Source: Chelydra serpentina
Lineage: Eukaryota > Chordata > Testudines > Chelydridae
Assembly (NCBI GenBank): GCA_037349315.1
Contig: JBAIAC010000156.1
Coordinates: forward strand, 1,116,001 to 1,180,000
Length of the DNA: 64,000 bases
Direction: 5' to 3'
A program made the position numbers and the translations under genes. Under the pieces are notes generated by a model. The model did not search any database and was not told the DNA's origin. It worked only from the letters and a program-made list of their open reading frames with translations. Positions 1-8,915 of this stretch are shown here, in pieces. The stretch's first letter is position 1. Each line of letters starts with the position of its first letter.

Positions 1-344
1 GCCTCAGTTTCCCTGTCTCTGTGATGGGGCTAACGATCGTTCCCGAGGCGGTTCAGGCTGACCTCTCAGGGGCCGTGTCTGCAGCACCTGGCTCAATGCA
101 GCCCCGCCCCCCGGTCTCACTGGGTGGGGGTGCAGTGATGAATGGGGAGAGTTACCTGTGTGGTGCAGTGGAGAAGAGTAGGAGGGAGGGAGACCCTCCC
201 GGGGGCTTGCTATTGAGGATAGGGGGTTGGCCCCCGGCCCAGGGCTTTGACTAGAAGGGATTCCCTGGGCTGGTATCCGGGCCTGTCCGTCTGCCCGCGG
301 GGACGGAGCTGGGCCTGGTGTGACGATCACTCTAACCCCGGCAG
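1..344 (+). other. TRIP10: TRIP10 intron, 3' part
   Basis: No coding potential recognised. It ends in an acceptor (CCCCGGCAG) directly before the exon at 345. The earlier exons, which encode most of the F-BAR domain, lie outside the window. Confidence 0.75.
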
Positions 345-473
345 GCGAAGCAGCAAGCCAATCTGCGCAGTCACATGGCGGAGGAGAGCAAGAACGAATA
401 CGCCTCCTTCCTGCAGAAATTCAACCGGGACCAGAGCCAGTTCTACTTCCTGGAGATGCCACAGACCTTCAAT
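345..473 (+). CDS. TRIP10: TRIP10 (CIP4) exon: late F-BAR domain
   Basis: First TRIP10 exon in the window. TRIP10/CIP4 is a membrane-curvature adaptor: its F-BAR domain binds curved membrane, HR1 binds active Cdc42, and SH3 recruits N-WASP and dynamin during endocytosis and actin remodelling. This exon is exactly 43 codons, phase 0 at both ends, between a CAG acceptor and a GTAAGC donor. The peptide starts [19 protein letters not shown] and ends EMPQTFN, matching the late F-BAR helices of CIP4 as I know them. The paralogues FNBP1 and FNBP1L share this region, but the later exons and the SH2D3A-VAV1 neighbourhood point to TRIP10. Known from the family: function. Seen: frame, splice sites and similarity. 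Confidence 0.93.
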
Positions 474-599
474 GTAAGCCCCTCCCTTTGACTATAAGCT
501 CCTCCCCATCAATATAAGCCCCTCCTGCTTAATCTTAGCCTTGCCTCCTCCTTTCTATCCTTCCCTTCTTTTTATTTCCCTCTCCGTGTCAGTTATACC

Positions 600-812
600 A
601 ATATAATAATAATGATGCCTAGCTCTTACCTTTTGTGAAGGGCTTTGAGATCTACAGATATCATTATCCCTGTTTTACAGATGAGGAAACTGAGGCATGG
701 AGTGGGAAAGTGATTTTTCCCAAGGTCAGCCAGCAGGCCAGTGGCAGAGTGAAGAATAGAACCTAGGTCTCCGAGGCCCCGTGCAGTGCTCTAACCACTA
801 GGTCATGTTTTG
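600..812 (-). mobile_element. MIR-like SINE, antisense
   Basis: It contains the reverse complement of the MIR core (TTTACAGATGAGGAAACTGA near 674) followed by the inverted tRNA-proximal part ending in CTCTAACCACTAGGTC. It is old and diverged. Confidence 0.75.
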
Positions 813-1309
813 TTTAGTGTTAATGTGTTGGAGTCCAAGCCATGGGCCAGGACTCTGCTGTGCTCGGTGCTGTCTAAACACCGAACAAGTTGTCGTCGCT
901 GCCCCAGACAGCTTCCAGTCTAAGTAAGGAAATAGCTAGATGGGACTATAACCGCCTGTGCGCTATGGGGAGTTGAGCTGCTTTCACTACACAGCTTTTG
1001 TGTGTGAATCTTGGGAAGGTCTTGGTCTCGTTGCCTGCGGAACTCACTGCTGCAGGATGGCAAAGTACACACGTGAGGAAAAGTATTTCTTCCTCGTCTA
1101 CTAAAACTGAAAAGTGGAAAATTCAAAACAAATATCCCCTTGCTCTTGTGGGAAACAGACCTATCCGATCTCCCTTCTCAAGCCCACCCATTGTGTGGAT
1201 TTCTATAGGGTCTCATCCCCAAGGTAAACAACCCCAGCCTTTTTCAATCAAGCTAACTGCCAGTCCAGCATGAAGGGACACTTGGGTCCTATATCTGGCT
1301 CTTCCCCTG

Positions 1310-1450
1310 GCCTGCAGCGTGACTTTAGGAAAGTCACTTCCCCTCTCTGTGCCTCAGTTTCCCCATATGTAAAATGGGGACAATGGCACTGACCTCCTTT
1401 GTAAAGCACTGGGAGATCTATGGATAAAGCCCTCTATAAGAGCTGTAGAG
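1310..1450 (+). mobile_element. MIR-like SINE fragment
   Basis: Sense-orientation MIR core with TGTGCCTCAGTTTCCCCATA at about 1350 followed by AAAATGGGGACAATGG. It lies about 55 bp upstream of the next TRIP10 exon. Confidence 0.75.
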
Positions 1451-1505
1451 TCTTTTTCCAGGCCTTTTTGTCATTCTCACTGTTTCTGCTCCCCGCCCCT
1501 TGCAG

Positions 1506-1651
1506 AAGCTGCAGGAGATGGACGAGAGGCGGACGGTGCGGCTGAAGGAAGGCTACGGCGTCTTCTCCGAGACTGAGCGGCAGGTCATGCCCATCATTGG
1601 CAAGTGCCTGGATGCATGAAGGCGGCGGCCGACTCGGTGAACGAAAAGAAC
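1506..1651 (+). CDS. TRIP10: TRIP10 exon: end of F-BAR, one base missing
   Basis: Starts after a TTGCAG acceptor and reads KLQEMDERRTVRLKEGYGVF and on to PIIGKCLDA, the last part of the CIP4 F-BAR region. The frame then meets TGA at 1617-1619. One frame over, the exon continues MKAAADSVNEKN up to a GTGGGT donor, which is what the family has here. The exon is 146 bp; 147 (49 codons) would keep the phase-0 junctions used by its neighbours. So a single base is missing at about 611-616 of the second kilobase (1611-1616). A sequencing or assembly error is more likely than a real lesion, because the rest of the gene looks constrained. Confidence 0.9.
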
Positions 1652-2200
1652 GTGGGTCCTGCTGTGTCTTTTAAACTTAGTGCCCCAGGGTGGAAAGCCC
1701 GTTGGAGTTGCTATAGCACCTGTCCTCCAATAGGGAGGAAGACCCCCAACCCCAAGTAGGCGGGGCTAACTGGGTGTGATCTAGCTATCATAACCTCCCC
1801 CCTCCACTAGGGGCTCCAGGCCAGCATGGGGGCAGTTTTGCTTTTACTTCACCTGGAGAGTTAAGTCAATCCGGCCCCAGATCCCAAACCTGGAGGATTT
1901 GTGGGTGTTTGTGTCCTAGGGAATGGGAATAGGACCCAGGCATCCTGACTCCAGCTCACCCTGCTCTAACCACTACACCCGCTCCTCTTGCGGACCCAGG
2001 GAGTCAGGGCCCTGCGAGGGGAGTGGGGGGAAGGGGGAGGCTGAGAGTCAGGACACCTAGGTCCTTTTTGGACTTGTGCCTCTGGGTAGAATAGGTATTG
2101 GCGTCGGGTCTGTAGAGATCAATGGGGGGAAGAGCCCATTTCAAGGACCCTGGAGCCTGGCCTTGCTGGCGACATGTGGCTATTGCGTGCGAGTGTGTCT

Positions 2201-2357
2201 GGGAGTTGGGAACGCTGCAGCGAGGAGGAGGAACGGGCCCTGGGAGGTGGCGGGGGGAGTTGGGAACGCTGCAGCGAGGAGGAGGAACGGGCCCTGGGAG
2301 GTGGCGGGGGAGTTGGGAACGCTGCAGCGAGGAGGAATGGGCCCTGGGAGGTGGGGT
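2201..2357. repeat. 53-54-bp minisatellite, three copies
   Basis: Three direct copies start at 2201, 2255 and 2308, each beginning GGGAGTTGGGAACGCTGCAG and running into GGGCCCTGGGAGGTGG. The array ends about 70 bp before the acceptor of the next TRIP10 exon. Open frames across it on both strands are by-products of the GC-rich repeat. Confidence 0.92.
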
Positions 2358-2427
2358 GGGGGGCGGGGAAGGGAGCAGCTCTGGTTCTCCCGGCAGTGAC
2401 GCCCTCCCCTCGCCCCACCGCCGGCAG

Positions 2428-2630
2428 GACTCCCAGGTGCTGATCGAGTTACACAAGTCCGGCTTCGAGCGGCCAGGAGACGTGGACTTTGAAGACTTCA
2501 GCCAGCCTATCAACCGCACCTCTTCGGACAGCAGCCTGGGGACGCCCCGGGGCACCCTGGACGGCCGGCTGGACCCCGCCTGCTGGGCAAGAACAAAGGG
2601 AAGCGCTGGCTCTTCAGCAAGAAGAATAAG
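2428..2630 (+). CDS. TRIP10: TRIP10 linker exon, one base missing
   Basis: Follows a CGGCAG acceptor. It opens in phase 0 with [20 protein letters not shown] and continues [10 protein letters not shown], the conserved segment after the CIP4 F-BAR domain. Near its end the expected basic stretch [11 protein letters not shown] is present but one frame away from the start of the exon. The switch falls at about 2573-2582, in a C-rich run. The exon is 203 bp; 204 would be 68 codons and would keep phase 0 into the GTAGGA donor. This is the second one-base loss in consecutive exons; the two do not compensate (net -2). Confidence 0.9.
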
Positions 2631-2689
2631 GTAGGAGCTGCGGTAAGACCTGGAGTCCCAGGCTGGGGCAGCTCAACCGGGCTGGAACT

Positions 2690-2890
2690 TGGAGTGGGAC
2701 CTTGCGGTCGAAGCACAGATTTGGGATTCAGGACTCCTGGGTTCTAGTCCATCTCGGGGGGTGGGTGGGGGTCAGGAACTCCTGGGTTCTAGTCCCAGCT
2801 CTGGCAGGTGAATGGGGGGTGAGTCTAGTGGCTAGAGCAGCGGGGCTGGGGGTCAGGACTCCTGGGTTCTGTTCACAGCTCCGGGAGTCC
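2690..2890 (+). repeat. MIR-tail derived direct repeats
   Basis: Three near-copies of a GACTCCTGGGTTCTAGTC-type unit, each next to a GTGGCTAGAGCAG- or GGGGGTCAGGA-like stretch. The same unit is amplified elsewhere in the window (27420-27720, 29910-30110, 30600-30975). Confidence 0.75.
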
Positions 2891-4628
2891 TCACCCCCAG
2901 CCCCACTCCCCTCCTGTAGTTGTGAATAGCACCCACGAGACCCCCCCCCCCCCACGCCTACACTACCCGTTGGCATGAGCCTGTCCACATCTCCTTCCGC
3001 CCCTTTGCCGAGCCTACTAGCGACGCAGAGGGGCAGGTGGTACCAAGCGCTGGTCCTGGGCCACATCCCTTATCAGCTATAGAGGAGCAGCTGCCAAATG
3101 CAGTTCTGGGGGCTCTGGGTCTCGGCTGCTGCCCCCCTCGCCCGAGCGCTGCTAAGATGCCCGGGTAGCTAGCGGCCTCCAACCCCCTCCTCTGCAGCGC
3201 GGCCCGTCGCCCGCTACAGGCTATGGCGCCGTTTGACCCCGGGCTATGATCTTTCTCCCCGGCTGCACCTCGCTGCCTGTGCATGACGCCATAAAGAGCA
3301 TCACGCCCCCGTCTCTCTCGAGCGCTGGGCCGGGCAGGAGCCAAAGCCCCCAGACGAGGCTGAGATGCTAATAATTAACCCGTTCCGGAGCGCGCGCGCA
3401 AATCGGCCAGCATGAGCCTCTCTCTCTTTCTGTCTCCTCCAGCGCTGGCCCTGCCCGATCCTCTTGTCTGCCGTGAGTCACATCCGCCGCACCCCTCCCT
3501 CCCCAGCCCCAGGGAGCTGCCTTGGGAACCATGCTGTTCCGACAAGGAATCTTGACCTGGCTTTTACGCCAGGTTCGAGCTCTTGGGACAGGGACGGGGT
3601 GGGTCTGGGTTTTTTTGCGTCTTGGTTCTGGGATCCCTGAGTAACTGTGGAGGCTGTTTATTAACAAACCCCCCGACACGCGGCCCGTGGGAGTGGGTCA
3701 GGATCAAGGATGGCCGTGCTCCGGGCCAGCTCTCTCCTTTTCAAAATAAAAAACTCAGGCTCCCGACACGCACGGTTTTAGCGGAGGCTTGTTAGCGAAA
3801 GCAGGTCCCCGCCCCAGCGGCAGCCGCGTGCGTCTCAGCCCTTTGAAACCCCTCCCAGGGTCACATCTGTGTTGTAGGATTTCTCGTCCGTCTTCCTTCC
3901 CCATGTGTTACCTGTGTCCTAACCCCTACGTCCCGTCTGTACTGTGCGGAACAGGGATCATCCCAGATCCCACCAGTCAGAGTGGTAAACGGCCTTGGGG
4001 GCTTTTTTCACCTTCCTCTGCAGCACGGGCTGTGAGTTGGTTTCTCTCACTTAATCAATTCCCTGTCAGCGCAGGGCCCCAGGCAGGGGTCCCTCTGATT
4101 CTCTGCCTGCGGCACGTGTTAGTTTAGTCTCCGATGGGCTGCACTAGCTGGGCCGTATTTGGGCTGTTGGCTTTAGTGTGCCGGTGCTGGGTGGGTGACA
4201 CGAGATCAGACTAAGGCCGGAATGGAGCCCCGATCCTAACCGCTGCCACAGCTGGGCTCTGAGCGCTGCTCCCCCGCCTCCCCCCACGTCCCATCTTCTC
4301 TGCATGCTCCATCTTCCTCCAGCGTCCGCGTTCTGGCTGCATTCTCCCCTTTCCCCTTGTCCATCCCGGCCTGCATGGCTGCTGCACTGAGGAAGGGACA
4401 CGTTTCCGGAGCAGAACTCCTTGGTGAGGTCAGCTCCCTGCGGCTTTTCTGTGCCGCACTGTGACTCCCACCGAGACTCGTCACCATTCGGGGCAACTGC
4501 AGCTGTCTCCCCACCTCCCCGTGGTTCCACTCTTCGGCAGGCAGCCCCGCGTCCCGCTCCCTCCTGCTGGGGGGAATCCTAGGCTGCACGGTTCCCTGCC
4601 TTCGCTGTGCGGTTCCCAGCAAAGATAA

Positions 4629-4806
4629 TGGGGGAGAGAGCTCAGTGGTTTGAGCATTGGCCTGCTAAACCCAGGGTTGTGAGTTCAATCCTTGAGGGGG
4701 CCATTTAGGGATCTGGGGCAAAAAATTGGGGATTGGTCCTGCTTTGAGCAGGGGATTGGAACTAGGTGACCTCCCGAGGTCCCTTCCACCCCTGAGATTC
4801 TATGAC
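4629..4806 (+). mobile_element. Turtle tRNA/CR1-tailed SINE
   Basis: tRNA-like head with A box (GAGCTCAGTGG) and B box (GAGTTCAATCC) of a Pol III promoter, a conserved body with GGGGGCCATTTAGGGATCTG, and a CR1-like tail ending GAGATTCTATGACTCTGA. It is one of seven copies in the window and one of the more diverged. Confidence 0.93.
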
Positions 4807-5253
4807 TCTGACAGCCCTGCTGAGAACGGACGGATTGCTTCAGATCTGTGTTACGCCTTCATGCTTAAGATAAAGAGCATTACAGAGAGAACCTGTACGA
4901 ACAATAAAAGAACCCACGTGCCGCTAGCGAGTTTCCCCCGACATCACCCTGCCCTGTGGGTTCCTCTGTGGTTCCTTCCGCACTTTGGTTCCGAACAACC
5001 CCCACGTCTTAGGAGACAACCCCCCTGTCTTAGAGGCCTCCGTCAGCCAAGTCCTTCCAAGGCTCTGTGAGGATCGGGCCCCTCCTTGGACCAGTCCGTT
5101 GGGCTGGGATCAGAAAGACGGCCCTGAGCTAGCTAAACCCCCAGCTTGTCTCTTCCTGGGCAGTGGGGCTCTGGAGATCCGGTTGAACAGGGCCATGGAT
5201 GCCTCCCCAGGCAGCCAAGCAAGTTAATTAGCAGCCCTCCCTGTTAGAGAGGG

Positions 5254-5352
5254 TACACCCCACGCACAGTCGGCCCGGTGCATTTTCATACAGCGCTCCC
5301 CCCGTATACACCCACGCACATTCGGCCCGGTGCATTTTCCTACAGTGCTCCC
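5254..5352. repeat. 53-bp direct duplication
   Basis: Two adjacent copies share CGGCCCGGTGCATTTTC and a downstream TACAG-GCTCCC stretch, offset by about 53 bp. No function is evident. Confidence 0.85.
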
Positions 5353-6727
5353 GAAGGCATGAACTCTAATGCAGGGAGGTTCAGCTTCATTCAGGAAAGT
5401 TTCTCTTCCTTCCATCTGGCTTGTCAGGATGTTAAGGGTTATTGTCGGTCTGTCACAGGGCTGCCCCGTCTCTCTGATGCTGGGGATCCTGGAGCTGCTG
5501 TCTAGTGGAAGATGGTTTGGAGGCCCCATTTGGCCACACAGTGCATAAAGGGGACTTATGAGGGTGGAGAAGACCCTGTTCAGGGCCTCCCAGGCAGTGT
5601 GGAGCTGGCATATGGGCCTAGCCCCCAGCATATTGGGGGCCTGGCCGGCGTGATCCACGCTATGGCTTTTTCCGCTGCCGGGACCCATGGGAAGCAGAGC
5701 GTAAGTTAGAGCAGCCCTCAGGAAGGACGTTGAGCAGAATAAGGGGGCGGAAAGGGCTGAGTGAAGCCCAGTTGGTTAGTAGGTCAGTGCCCCCACCCAC
5801 CTCCAGATCCGGGAGGCAATCAGAGAAGTCGGAAGGGGCCCATAGAAAAGCAACTGGGCTCTCGTGCTCTGTACGCTGAGCCCCGGCTACGCCCCAGGCT
5901 CAGCAGGTCCGTGTCCCACCAGGACGAGCACGGCTGGTGGGACTGCAGTGCCCTCCCTGGGTGTGCTGTGCCCATTTCCCAGGCACTGCTAGATGGGTCA
6001 AGTTTTCCCTTCCTCGCCCACCCCAGGGGGATTTCTTGCTCTAATTGTCTCGCGCCTGTTTCACAATCCAAGCCGCTTGCTGCTTCACTTCGTGCATGTG
6101 CTAAAAACTCCTACTACCCGGCAACACGCAGACATCGATGCCCGGCGTCCCGCGTCCGCCCAGGAGCGGGGTGGCATGGGGAAAAACCGAGGGGTCTCCC
6201 CTGTAGGAGGTAGCCCAGCGGTGGGAAACCCAAGCTGTGGAGTTCAGACCGAAACGCGGTTTGGATCTGGGGTTTCTGGCTCGGGGCCCTATTCCCCTCT
6301 GCCAGCAGGGTATAAAAATAACATCTCGCCTCGTCTCACCCCGGAGCTGGAGCAGCATAGTGGGTAGGGCACATTGCACCATGCAGGGGTGGGTAAGGAG
6401 GGGACGGGGTACGAGGCCCAGAGAACATACAGCCAAGGCAGAGACTTGGCATCAATTCCCAGCCCCCTGATTAGCCATGTGTTCCCTCTGAATGCTTCCT
6501 GCAGACCCTCACCCTTGTATCCTGCCTTCAGATTTCCCCCCTCCAGCTGAGGTAGGTGACCTCTGGGGTGATGGTGCATCAGTTACCCAACAGCTCCCCC
6601 TATGGGGGGGAGGGGTATGTCATGAGGTGCAGGGCACTCAAGAAAGCGGGGGGAAGTTATTACATGGAAGGAGCCCTGTTGAGGGACTAATAGCTTGCTG
6701 TGAGGGGTGGGGTAGGGGGGATGGATA

Positions 6728-6790
6728 TCCCCCCCCCCCCCCCAACACACACACACACACACCCACCCACCCACCCACCCTGGCTGGCGT
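6728..6790. repeat. Simple repeat: poly-C, CA, CCCA
   Basis: A run of C, then alternating AC, then repeated CCCA. Short ORFs across it are spurious. Confidence 0.95.
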
Positions 6791-7209
6791 TTGCTAAAGG
6801 GGATGAGATGAACTGTCCACACTGAAGCTGGCAGAAATTCAGGCCCCGATCCAGCGAAAGGCTTCAAGCACGTGCTTTGCTTCTAAGCCTGGGAGCAGGG
6901 TCGCCTGTTCTGGCTGGACGAATTCCTGGAGGTGTCATCACAGGCCATAATCGTTCATTAAAGATGCATTTTTAATTCCCGGAGACTCCAGGACAATCCT
7001 TGAGGGTTGGCAACCCTAGTCCTGGGCTGTCAGCTCTTTGAGGCAGGGACCGTGTCTTTGCCCTGTGGCTGTACAGCACCCAGCGCAATGGGACTCCCGT
7101 AGTACACCTAATATGGAAGCCAGTGGCCTTGCTCTCTTGCCTGAAGTGCTTTACCAGATTGGGGCTTCAGTTGAGCAGGGGAAGGGGTAAAGCGGAAAGA
7201 TTGTTTCCG

Positions 7210-7388
7210 GGGGGGGAGGGATAGCTCAGTGGTTTGAGCATTGGCCTGCTAAACCCAGGGTGGTGAGTTCAGTCCTTGAGGGGGCCATTTGGGGATCTGG
7301 GGCAAAAATTGGGGGTTGGTCCTGCTTTGAGCAGGGGGTTGGACTAGATGACCACCTCAGGTCCCTTCCAACCCTGAGATTCTATGAT
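7210..7388 (+). mobile_element. Turtle tRNA/CR1-tailed SINE
   Basis: Well-preserved copy: GGGATAGCTCAGTGGTTTGA at the head, GTGAGTTCAGTCCTTGAG at the B box, CCTGCTTTGAGCAGGGGGTT in the body and CCCTGAGATTCTATGA at the tail. Confidence 0.95.
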
Positions 7389-7579
7389 TGCACCCTGGGG
7401 CGCTAACACCAGGCACAGGTGCTCAGAATGAGGCCTAGAAGCAGGGCAGGGGTGGGGAGGAAATGGGGGTGGGGGGGGCAATGCAATGGGTTTGCAGAGG
7501 GGGACAGTTCAGGACTGGAGACAGAAGTGTCTAAAATCACGATATTGTGGTGGAAAGCAGAAAAGTTTCCATTTGGAAA

Positions 7580-7802
7580 TGCCTCCTGCGGTGCCTTGTG
7601 GGAGTTTTTGTTCGGATGCCTCATGCTCCCATTCTCCTCTATGGGCCAGGCTCCCCGGTCAGACCACGTCTCCCAGGATGAACCTAGGTCTCGGTGAAGG
7701 GAGGCCGTGCATCATGGGAGATGTAGTCTGGCTAGGGCGCTGGGCCCACAGAAGCAAATGTGGGGTATGAAGCACTCAAACTACAACTCCCATGATGCAC
7801 CG
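7580..7802. mobile_element. ACTACATCTCCCA-type inverted repeat element
   Basis: Carries CATCATGGGAGATGTAGTC at about 7710 and ACTACAACTCCCATGATGCA at about 7780, plus GTGCCTTGTGGGAGTTTTTG at the left. This is the same dispersed family as the large palindrome at 9127-9503. It is probably a non-autonomous DNA transposon; I cannot name the family. Confidence 0.65.
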
Positions 7803-8741
7803 CAGTGGCACTTCAGAATGGAAATACTTCAGGTTTCAACGAAAAGCTGAAATTTCCTGCAGGAAGCACCAAAAAACATTGTTTTTAAAAAGAAAGTTCC
7901 CCTTGCCCTAGCTGGGAGGCCTGTGGACAGGAAGGGGCAGGCTGGTCTTGGGGAGGTAGGCTGTAAGAGTGACATTGGAGGCGGCGGGAGTGGGGGAGCG
8001 CGTTATACACAGGCCTGTGGGAGGAAAGCAGCCTCTGGTCTAGCAGTCAAGTGACCTTCATGTTACTTGCCTCCTGCTGTAATATGTCCCCTTCCCCCCC
8101 GCCCCCCGAAGTCTCCTTACCATCTCCCATGATGCATTATGGTCTCCCGTCTTTGTGAGGGCAGGTGGTGCATCATGGGAGACATGAACAGAGTTCACTT
8201 TTCCCACCAAAGTGCCTCTCTCTCAAGAGGGGAAGGCGGGAGCCAAAAGCCGGGTCCTCCTCTTGGTGTCCAGCTTCCCAGTCACATGGGTGCCAGGAAC
8301 GGCCAAGGGTGCAGGGTGGGGCCCTATCCATGGTGCCAGTCACACCCCTGGTGCAGGGTGGGACCCTAAGGGTTTAACAGGCATATTTCCAAGGGTCTTA
8401 GGGGAATTAGGCACCCAAATTCCTTTGACTTCCCATGGGACTCGGGTCCTTTTAGGATCATTTGACCAATCCTGGCCTTGAAAGGATTCTGAACCTATTC
8501 CCCTTCCCTTCGCCACTGGGATTCCCTACGCTTGGGAGACGGACAAAATGGGTGGCGCCTCTCCCCCACACACCCCCGGTGCCCCTGCCTGGTGGATTGT
8601 GATGGTGAAGCTTGTCCTGACCCCTCTCCCCTTTATTCCCTGTGCTGGAGTTTTTTTTGTGTGCGTGCCTGTTTATTTTCTTACAGAGTTTTCTCCGTTG
8701 TGTGTCCCCATGTGTTCTGTTGTCCCTTTGTCTGTCCCTAG

Positions 8742-8915
8742 CTCCCGCCCCCTCCCCTCTCCCCGGTGATCTCTGCCCCTCCTCCTTCCTCTTCGTCTGC
8801 CACCAACGGACCTCCAACCCCCAAATTCACCCGGGACCCTCTGTCTTACTGTCTGAATGAGATCAATAAGACAGTCAAACCCCGCATCGCCTCCTTCCGC
8901 AGCCTCAAACGGGGG
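8742..8915 (+). CDS. TRIP10: TRIP10 cassette exon (long-isoform linker)
   Basis: An exon of exactly 58 codons, phase 0 at both ends, between a TCCCTAG acceptor and a GTAAGT donor. It begins LPPPPLSPVISAPPP, then a serine run, then DPLSYCLNEINKTVKPRIAS and FRSLKRG. It corresponds to the extra linker segment of the long human CIP4 isoform (proline-rich start, then DPL, KTVKPR-like and ASFRSL motifs). Because it is a multiple of three and phase 0, including or skipping it keeps the frame. The conserved C-terminal part suggests function; proline-rich segments of this kind can bind SH3 domains. Isoform use cannot be read from DNA. Confidence 0.9.

Larger units (their letters stand above)
474..1505 (+). 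other. TRIP10: TRIP10 intron with MIR-like repeats
   Basis: The intron runs from a GTAAGC donor to a TTGCAG acceptor. It holds an inverted MIR-like element near 600-812 and a forward one near 1310-1450. Between them (about 830-1300) I see no gene or recognisable element. Confidence 0.8.
2631..8741 (+). other. TRIP10: TRIP10 long intron, repeat-rich
   Basis: About 6.1 kb. Contents: amplified MIR-tail copies (about 2690-2890), a C run (2940-2953), a 53-bp duplication (5254-5352), two turtle SINEs (4629, 7210), a C/CA/CCCA simple repeat (6728-6790) and ACTACATCTCCCA-type repeats (about 7580-7800 and 8108-8190). A weak CR1-like stretch may lie at 3990-4130. The GC-rich part 2950-3700 and 5400-6700 hold nothing I can name. 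Confidence 0.7.

Noticed and set aside
4629..4703. tRNA gene
   Set aside because: A and B boxes are present, but the sequence continues into the SINE body and CR1 tail and recurs seven times; it is a SINE head.
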